From an uncultured Bacilli bacterium (GTDB lineage: Bacteria > Bacillota_I > Bacilli_A > RF39 > UBA660), in the NCBI GenBank assembly GCA_910585045.1, contig CAJUCD010000002.1, positions 124,001-188,000 on the forward strand: a stretch of 64,000 nucleotides of DNA. Reading direction: 5' to 3'. A program made the translations under genes and the position numbers. A model generated the notes under the pieces. The model did no database searches and was not told the origin of the DNA. It was given only the letters and a program-made list of their open reading frames with translations. Of this stretch, positions 58,865 through 64,000 are shown one piece after another; positions within the stretch are counted from its first letter, which is position 1, and every line of letters begins with the position of its first letter.

Positions 58865-58963
58865 CATGTTGAACTGTATTTTGGGCGCTGTCGTGTTCGT
58901 TGTGAATACGAATGGCAACCTCTACGGCAGCTGTAACGTGAACAGCACGTTTGGTGTGCGCCC
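58865..58963 (+). repeat. G+C-rich template-repeat-like sequence related to surface protein A's 3' variable region
   Basis: The core 58880-58963 contains 46 G/C of 82 bases by my count from 58883, far above its surroundings. It begins TTTGGGCG, as 5508-5515 of protein A does, and ends with GTTTGGTGTGCGCCC, identical to 5566-5580; similarity stops right after. Read in one frame it gives VVNTNGNLYG then FGVRP, aligning to VHSTGYFNAYG then FGVRP. Four of five Asn codons differ from protein A only at A positions (AAT-CAT, AAT-ACT, AAC-TAC, AAC-GAC). Several non-A changes and length differences also occur. No reverse transcriptase is in the window. Confidence 0.5.
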
Positions 58964-59056
58964 AATATCCTTTTTAACTCATATACTAAGTTATGGCAAA
59001 GTATAGTAGAATTAGGATACAAGATTAATCCTAAAGTATTATCTTTAAATAAATAA
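58964..59056 (+). other. Short open frame, possible gene remnant
   Basis: Directly after the template-like repeat, one frame reads NILFNSYTKLWQSIVELGYK then INPKVLSLNK and a stop, without a ribosome site or start. It could be the C-terminal remnant of a lost downstream gene. I cannot identify the family. Confidence 0.25.
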
Positions 59057-59327
59057 TGTTGATGTTTAGAATCTAGAATTTTAGACTACTACAACATTTT
59101 TTTATTAAATAAATTTAAAAAAAGCTGTAAAATAACATATTTATCTTGAACTATGCTCAATAATATTGTATATTATAAATATAACATAGTGTAATGCTTT
59201 TATTTTTTAATATATTATGTTACAAATATCGTATTTACATTTTTGATAAGTTTTGACAAGTTTTGTCGAAGGTAATGAAAATGTAGATAAATAGTATTAA
59301 AATGGTTAAGTAAAAAGGAAGGTAAAT
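59057..59327. other. A+T-rich leader region of surface protein B
   Basis: About 270 bp with no open frame of note. It holds a TTGACA at 59253-59258 with no well-spaced -10, and a ribosome site GGAAGG just before the ATG at 59328. No RNA gene is evident. Confidence 0.4.
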
Positions 59328-60809
59328 ATGAAAAGTAAGTTATTTGTAGGTTTAGGAGTGTTAATAGTAATAGGAGTAGGAATATCATTTGCCTTTTATA
59401 TGATAAGAGCAAGTGTAGAAGGAACAGGAGCTAAAACAACAGCAAAAGCAGATTTATTAAAGGTAACTTATGATGCAGGTGATAATAAATTAACAGGAAC
59501 AATAAATCCTAAAGATATAATAAGTAAAAATTTTAGAGTTAATGTAACTCCAACAAAAGGGATAAATAAAGTAACATATGCGATAAAGTTAAAGATAGAA
59601 GCAAATACTTTTGTAAAATGTAGTGATGCTAATTATAATAGCTTAAGTAATGATTGTGAGAAAGAGGCATCAGAATTAATATATACATTAAAAGATTCTA
59701 ATGGTCTAGTATTAAAAACAGGAGATTTGACTGAAGTAACAGGAGAAATAAATATTCTTTTAGAAACAAAGACAGTAACAACAAGTACAGATTATAACTA
59801 TACTTTAGAAATAACATTTAAAGATACAGGAAAAGATCAGAATCATAATATGAATAAAAATATAAGTGGAAAAGTAGAAGTAGAATTTGCAGAAGAAGGA
59901 ATAACTACAAAAGACATAATTGCAGGATTAAATGCAAAAACAGAAACACCAGATTTTAGTGTAACAGCCACCACAAATGAAGGAGTATATGCTGTAAGTG
60001 ATGGCATGTATGGAGGAACATCTTATTATTGGCGAGGTGCTACAACAACTAATTATGTAAGATTTGCAGGAAAATGTTGGAGAATTATTCGAATTAACGG
60101 CGATGGAACCATGAGATTAATATATGATGGAGCAACATGTCATGCCAATGGTGAAGTAACAACAGATAGTATAATCTCAAATACACTATATAACTCAAAC
60201 TATAATAGAAGTGAATATGTAGGATGGACTTATACAGAAGGATTACAAAGACCAAGTAGTACCTCTGAAGGAACAGATGCGCCAATAAAAACAGCACTAG
60301 AAAATTGGTATAATACAAATATAGGAAATAATATACATTATGCAAATAAAGTAGCGAATGGCAAATATTGTAATGATAGAAATGTTCAGAGTGGTTATAA
60401 TTGGAGCGCTTTAGGAGATCGATTCAATTATGCGGTTAATGAAAGGATATATATAAATTATGCACCTACATTAAGTTGCGAAGCTTTAGATACTTATCAA
60501 CTTAATGTAGGATTAATTGCTGCTGATGAAGTTGTGTATGCTGGCGGACAAAAAGAGAATAATGTAAGCTATTATCTATACAATGGCCAACATTATTGGA
60601 CTATGTCACCTTTCCAATGGTGGACATCTTTATCTTCTACGCTGTATGCATGGGTATCTTTTGTTCGCAGTGATGGTTCTATTTGGTGGGGCGGGGTAAA
60701 TGATCAATTTGGTATACGACCAGTAATAAACCTAAAAGCAGACGTAGTCTTTAAAACAGGCGGAACAGGTACTCTAAACAATCCATATGTAGTAGTGGGA
60801 GCAGAATAA
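59328..60809 (+). CDS. Surface protein B: exported protein with a variable lectin-like C-terminal domain
   Basis: 493 residues. An N-terminal signal anchor (LFVGLGVLIVIGVGISFAFY), then a beta-rich region (about 30-200; ATTAKADLLKVTYDAGD-like start, Lys/Thr-rich) not found in protein A, and a C-terminal domain from about 210 (TPDFSVTATTNEGVY, CWRIIRINGDGTMRLIYDG, CNDRNVQSG, FGIRPVINL, NPYVVV) homologous to protein A. Four Cys are conserved between the two. The segment between WTMSPF and QFGIRP is the main site of difference. The template-like repeat lies 365 bp upstream on the same strand. Possibly an adhesin or phage/host-recognition protein. Confidence 0.75.
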   Translation: MKSKLFVGLGVLIVIGVGISFAFYMIRASVEGTGAKTTAKADLLKVTYDAGDNKLTGTINPKDIISKNFRVNVTPTKGINKVTYAIKLKIEANTFVKCSDANYNSLSNDCEKEASELIYTLKDSNGLVLKTGDLTEVTGEINILLETKTVTTSTDYNYTLEITFKDTGKDQNHNMNKNISGKVEVEFAEEGITTKDIIAGLNAKTETPDFSVTATTNEGVYAVSDGMYGGTSYYWRGATTTNYVRFAGKCWRIIRINGDGTMRLIYDGATCHANGEVTTDSIISNTLYNSNYNRSEYVGWTYTEGLQRPSSTSEGTDAPIKTALENWYNTNIGNNIHYANKVANGKYCNDRNVQSGYNWSALGDRFNYAVNERIYINYAPTLSCEALDTYQLNVGLIAADEVVYAGGQKENNVSYYLYNGQHYWTMSPFQWWTSLSSTLYAWVSFVRSDGSIWWGGVNDQFGIRPVINLKADVVFKTGGTGTLNNPYVVVGAE

Positions 60810-60830
60810 ATTAACTTTATTCTGTTTTTA
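60802..60830 (+). terminator. Terminator at the end of surface protein B
   Basis: CAGAATAAA and TTTATTCTG form a perfect 9-bp stem with loop TTAAC, followed by T. The stop codon lies in the stem. Confidence 0.85.
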
Positions 60831-60841
60831 AATTTTAATAA

Positions 60842-62137
60842 TTAGTTATATAGACTTTTCTTGATAGCGATATAACTCATTAAAACAACTATTATGATAT
60901 CTATTATTTCGGCAATTACTAGAGAATACATTCCTATATGACAAAGTGATAAAAGTGCCATACTAGCTAATTTAGCAATTATTGCAATAAATGTGATAAA
61001 CATGCAAGTTTTAGCTTGACCAATAGCTTGCAAAACGCTTTGAAGGGGACCTTCTAAATAAAATAGGACAAAGAATGGTGCTAGTATTCTAATGTAATTT
61101 GACCCATTTAAAGTATTGTAGAGAGTTTCTAATAAATAATCACGTGAAATATAAATTAATCCTGAAAATATTAGTCCAACAATTAAAGAGAGAATCAAAG
61201 CTTGTTTAAATCTTCTTTTAACCATTAAAATATTTTTTTGATAATAGAACCTAGATATTTCAGGTAAAAGTGAAGAAGAAATAGCTTGGATAAAGAATGA
61301 AGGCATAGCAAGTAATGAAATAGAATAAGCGTTATAAGCGCCATATTCTGTTAAAATAAAATTCATAGAATACCCAGATAAAAGAAGTACATTAGTTAAT
61401 ATTATGGGTTCGAAAAAGAAACCTATGTTTCCGATTAAACGTGAAGAAACGGTGGGAAGGGAAATGTTTAAGATATCCTTGGTAGTTTTTAAATCGGGTT
61501 TAAAATCTTTTTTAGTTATAGTGAATTTTTTGGGTAAAAAAAATAAAAATGTTAGAATAGAGGCTAATTCAGAGGCAATACTTAAAAGAATTAAACCGAC
61601 AACAGAAGCAGTAATTCCTTTGGTAACTAAAGGTGGAATGATAAGATAAAGTAGTAGTAGTCTTACAATTTGTTCAATTATATTAGAAATGGTATGAGGG
61701 ACCATTTTTTGTTTGCCATAAAAATAACCTTTTAATATACTAGATATAGATACAAACGGAAAAGTTAGAGCCATAGACATTAAAAGAATACTACATCTTT
61801 CATCATTAAGTAGAGTAACAGCAATAAAATCTTTTGTGAAATAAATGATGATAATGACTATTAAATTTAAGATTAAAGTTATTATAGTAGCGCTAGATAA
61901 TATTTTTAAGCTTTTATATTTATGCTCGCTAATAAGTTTAGATATAACAATAGGAAGTGATAACGTAGCAATTGTAAGCAATAAGGAATAAGTAGGCATA
62001 ACTAAAGAATAAAGAGCTATAGCTTCATTGCCAACCATTCTAGTATAAATAATTCTAATTATAAAACCTAAGATTTTAGTTATTAAACCACCGATCATGA
62101 GAATAAATGTTGCTGTTAAAAATTTGTTGTTTTTCAT
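60842..62137 (-). CDS. spoVB: SpoVB/MurJ-type flippase (MOP superfamily)
   Basis: 431 residues with about 12 TMs, starting MKNNKFLTATFILMIGGLITKILGF (the SpoVB/MurJ opening) and containing GNEAIALYSLVMPTYSLLL and QAIGQAKTC. Family members flip lipid-linked peptidoglycan precursors; SpoVB does so for the spore cortex. The neighbourhood supports SpoVB: in B. subtilis spoVB lies next to comN and not far from relA, and here comN-like and relA genes follow divergently. It is somewhat shorter than B. subtilis SpoVB (518). Confidence 0.88.
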   Translation of the reverse strand: MKNNKFLTATFILMIGGLITKILGFIIRIIYTRMVGNEAIALYSLVMPTYSLLLTIATLSLPIVISKLISEHKYKSLKILSSATIITLILNLIVIIIIYFTKDFIAVTLLNDERCSILLMSMALTFPFVSISSILKGYFYGKQKMVPHTISNIIEQIVRLLLLYLIIPPLVTKGITASVVGLILLSIASELASILTFLFFLPKKFTITKKDFKPDLKTTKDILNISLPTVSSRLIGNIGFFFEPIILTNVLLLSGYSMNFILTEYGAYNAYSISLLAMPSFFIQAISSSLLPEISRFYYQKNILMVKRRFKQALILSLIVGLIFSGLIYISRDYLLETLYNTLNGSNYIRILAPFFVLFYLEGPLQSVLQAIGQAKTCMFITFIAIIAKLASMALLSLCHIGMYSLVIAEIIDIIIVVLMSYIAIKKSLYN

Positions 62138-62226
62138 GATTCACCTCTTTCAAAAAGCTTATAAATACGATATAATTAAGTATATGAAACAATAGTGCTT
62201 TTAAGCCCAGAAGGAGTATTAAAAAG

Positions 62227-62508
62227 ATGAATAATGATATAAAGTTTAAAAATTTGAATGATTTGTATAATAGAATACTTCCAGCTTTAAGAAGTAAGAC
62301 TAAAGAAATAAAAAAAGAAGGGTTAAAGTATATTCATGAGGAAGATATTTGGAATTTTTTAAAAAAATATAAGTGGACTAGTTCTAGAGATTTAGATTTA
62401 GGAAGTATGGTTAATGATATATTTGATGTTAATATTTTAGAATTGGATAATTTTGTGCGTGATGAAATAAAACATTATCGGAGGAAAATAGATAAAGAGG
62501 AGATATAA
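62227..62508 (+). CDS. comN: ComN-like post-transcriptional regulator
   Basis: 93 residues, soluble. LNDLYNRILPALRSKTKEIK followed by EEDIWNFLKKYKW and LGSMVNDIFDVNILELDNFV matches the ComN/YrzD family, which controls comE mRNA localisation or stability in B. subtilis. The comEA/comEC genes are in this window. It is translationally coupled to relA (TAATG). The B. subtilis neighbours secDF, recJ and apt are missing between comN and relA. Confidence 0.8.
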   Translation: MNNDIKFKNLNDLYNRILPALRSKTKEIKKEGLKYIHEEDIWNFLKKYKWTSSRDLDLGSMVNDIFDVNILELDNFVRDEIKHYRRKIDKEEI

Positions 62509-64000
62509 TGAAGGAAGCAGATAATAATATAACTTTTTTAGATTTATATGAGAAAATAAAGGATAATATAAGAGATACAGAGGAATTATTAAAAATAAAA
62601 GAAGCCTATAATTATGCTATTGAATTACATAAAGGAATGAAAAGACTTAATGGTGATGATTTTATTACACATCCTTTATATGTTACAGATATAGTTAATG
62701 ATTTGAATGTTGATGCAACTACTATTATTGCTGCTTTATTGCATGAAGTTATGGTTACTAATGATGTTAGTTTTGAGACTTTAAAAGAAAAATTTGGAGA
62801 AGATGTAGCTATAATTGTTGAGAGTGTAACTAAAATTAATAAATTAGAGCTTACAGATGATTCGGAATCAAGTGCGATATATTTGAGAAAAGTTTTAGTA
62901 GGTTTGGCAACTGATGTTAGAGTTTTATTCATTAAGTTAGCTGATAGATTACATAATATGCGAACTAATTATGCTATAAATCCTAAAAAACAAAAGCAAA
63001 AAGCTTATGAAACTAAAGCTGTTTTAATACCGATTGCTCACCGATTGGGGATTAATTCCATCAAAAGTGAATTAGAAAATTTATGTTTATATTATACAAA
63101 ACCAGATGTTTATAATGATATTTTAGAAAAATTAAATGAAACTCAAAAAGAACTTAATGATACTCTAGAGGAAATGAAAGCTAATATTACGAGTATTTTA
63201 ACAGAACAAGGTTTGAAATTTCAAATTAAAGGGCGAGTTAAAAGTGTACATTCTATTTATAATAAGCTTAATACTGGGCGTAATTGGAATGATATATATG
63301 ATATTTTAGCCATTAGAGTAATATTAGATAATGTTGATGATTGTTATATGGCATTTGGTTTAGTTCATTCTAAATATAGACCTATTCCTAAACGTTTTAA
63401 AGATTATATTGCTATGCCTAAAGCTAATATGTATCAGAGTCTACATACAACAGTTTATGGAGCTAATGGTCATTTATTTGAAGTGCAATTTAGAACATTT
63501 GAAATGGATGAATTTGCAGAAAAAGGTATGGCTTCTCATTGGTCTTATAAAGAAAAAGGAACTAAAAAAGTGCAACATATAATGGAACAAAAGTTAGAAA
63601 TGTTTCGGAATTTAATTGAAACACATGAAAATGTTGATGATATTGAATTTGAGGCAGAAGTAAAGAATGATATGCTTGCGGAAATGATTTATGTTTATAC
63701 ACCAAAGGGTGATGTTATTGAATTACCAAAAGGTGCAACTCCAGTAGATTTTGCTTATCGAATTCATTCAGATGTTGGTGATAAAACTGTTGGTGCTATT
63801 GTTAATGATGTAATTGTTCCCCTAAATTATGAACTTAATAATAATGATATTGTTAAAATAAATACTAATATAAATGCTACACCTAATAAAGATTGGTTGG
63901 GATTTATAAAGACAAGTCAGGCTAAAAATAAAATAAAGGCTTATTTTAGTAAGCAAGAACGAGTATTTTTAATAGAAAAAGGAAAAGATATTTTGGAAAA
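62508..64000 (+). CDS. relA: RelA/SpoT-type (p)ppGpp synthetase, 3' end outside window, hydrolase site degenerate
   Basis: The visible 497 codons cover an N-terminal HD-type domain, a synthetase and a TGS domain. The synthetase is intact: GRVKSVHSIYNKL, DILAIRVI, FKDYIAMPKANMYQSLHTTV, EVQFRT, AEKGMASHW. TGS begins MIYVYTPKGDVIELPKGATP. In the hydrolase domain the first His (THPLYV) is kept, but the HDxxED motif reads H79-E-V-M-V-T84: the metal Asp is Glu and the Glu-Asp pair is Val-Thr. Hydrolysis is therefore probably lost, as in RelA-type enzymes. Starts at ATG 62508, overlapping comN. C-terminal ACT parts lie beyond 64000. Confidence 0.94.
   Translation, partial: MKEADNNITFLDLYEKIKDNIRDTEELLKIKEAYNYAIELHKGMKRLNGDDFITHPLYVTDIVNDLNVDATTIIAALLHEVMVTNDVSFETLKEKFGEDVAIIVESVTKINKLELTDDSESSAIYLRKVLVGLATDVRVLFIKLADRLHNMRTNYAINPKKQKQKAYETKAVLIPIAHRLGINSIKSELENLCLYYTKPDVYNDILEKLNETQKELNDTLEEMKANITSILTEQGLKFQIKGRVKSVHSIYNKLNTGRNWNDIYDILAIRVILDNVDDCYMAFGLVHSKYRPIPKRFKDYIAMPKANMYQSLHTTVYGANGHLFEVQFRTFEMDEFAEKGMASHWSYKEKGTKKVQHIMEQKLEMFRNLIETHENVDDIEFEAEVKNDMLAEMIYVYTPKGDVIELPKGATPVDFAYRIHSDVGDKTVGAIVNDVIVPLNYELNNNDIVKINTNINATPNKDWLGFIKTSQAKNKIKAYFSKQERVFLIEKGKDILE

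Noticed and set aside
58866..59006. 46-codon ATG-initiated frame through the G+C-rich repeat, considered as a small gene
   Set aside because: No ribosome site, and the part matching the surface-protein domain is internal and truncated on both sides; a template-like repeat or remnant explains it better.
59253..59270. TTGACAAGTTTTGTCGAA read as an operator or -35 for surface protein B
   Set aside because: The inverted repeat is only five pairs long and there is no -10 at proper spacing.

Overview
The window is very A+T-rich chromosomal DNA (clearly below 30% G+C by eye) from a low-G+C Gram-positive bacterium. It looks like a spore-forming member of the Bacilli near the Erysipelotrichales/Mollicutes branch, perhaps one of the uncultured, genome-reduced gut lineages. 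The sporulation genes (gerM-, gerE-, spoIIIAH-, gpr-, spoIID-, spoVB-like, a YjcZ-type peptide, a SEDS protein) rule out a wall-less mycoplasma. rimM ends in TGA and Trp is read from TGG, so the ordinary bacterial code applies. pflB/pflA, SUF-type Fe-S assembly and the lack of respiratory genes here fit a fermentative anaerobe. Species-level placement is inference.

Layout. 1-3.7 kb: folD (cut by the window edge), glyA, a dTMP-kinase-like gene and queA. 3.7-5.7 kb: a double-HTH repressor-like gene divergent from surface protein A. 5.7-11.3 kb: a dNMP-kinase-like gene, a short alaS, a PfkB kinase, Smr, HAD and HD proteins. 11.4-18.2 kb: four unrecognised genes, sufC-sufD-like-sufS-sufU without sufB, and a possible hydrophobic micro-peptide gene. 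18.2-20.2 kb: a T-box RNA ahead of a small HD alarmone-hydrolase-like gene and serS. 20.3-22.8 kb: stress-type regulators, including an AraC gene broken by a frameshift. 22.8-29.6 kb: rdgB, pflA/pflB on the minus strand, a metalloprotease, an rRNA methyltransferase, rimM and trmD. 29.7-33.7 kb: mainly minus-strand genes, a 27-codon hydrophobic peptide in a folded RNA (candidate type I toxin), tRNA-Arg and a sporulation cluster. 33.8-45.4 kb: lepA, hemW, comEA, comEC, holA, rnhC, cvpA, trxA, gpr. 45.4-48.6 kb: spoIID, three tRNAs and a VanY-type carboxypeptidase. 48.7-58.9 kb: a 1278-residue leucine-rich-repeat protein, rnc, a short smc, def, a YjcZ-like peptide and an ftsW/rodA/spoVE-type gene. 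58.9-60.8 kb: a G+C-rich template-like repeat followed by surface protein B. 60.8-64 kb: spoVB-like, comN-like and relA/spoT (cut by the end).

Best candidates for something new. (1) An 84-nt G+C-rich sequence at 58880-58963 resembles the 3' variable end of surface protein A. It shares a 15-nt identical 3' word, and four of its five AAY codons differ from the gene only at adenines. This is the look of an orphan template repeat of a diversity-generating retroelement, but non-adenine differences are also present and no reverse transcriptase is visible. (2) The folded peptide RNA at 31117-31360 has its 5' end complementary to two mutually exclusive downstream sites. (3) The Rel protein has lost its HDxxED hydrolase residues, while a stand-alone HD protein that keeps them sits behind a T-box with serS. 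(4) AlaRS lacks both the C-Ala region and the barrel insert.
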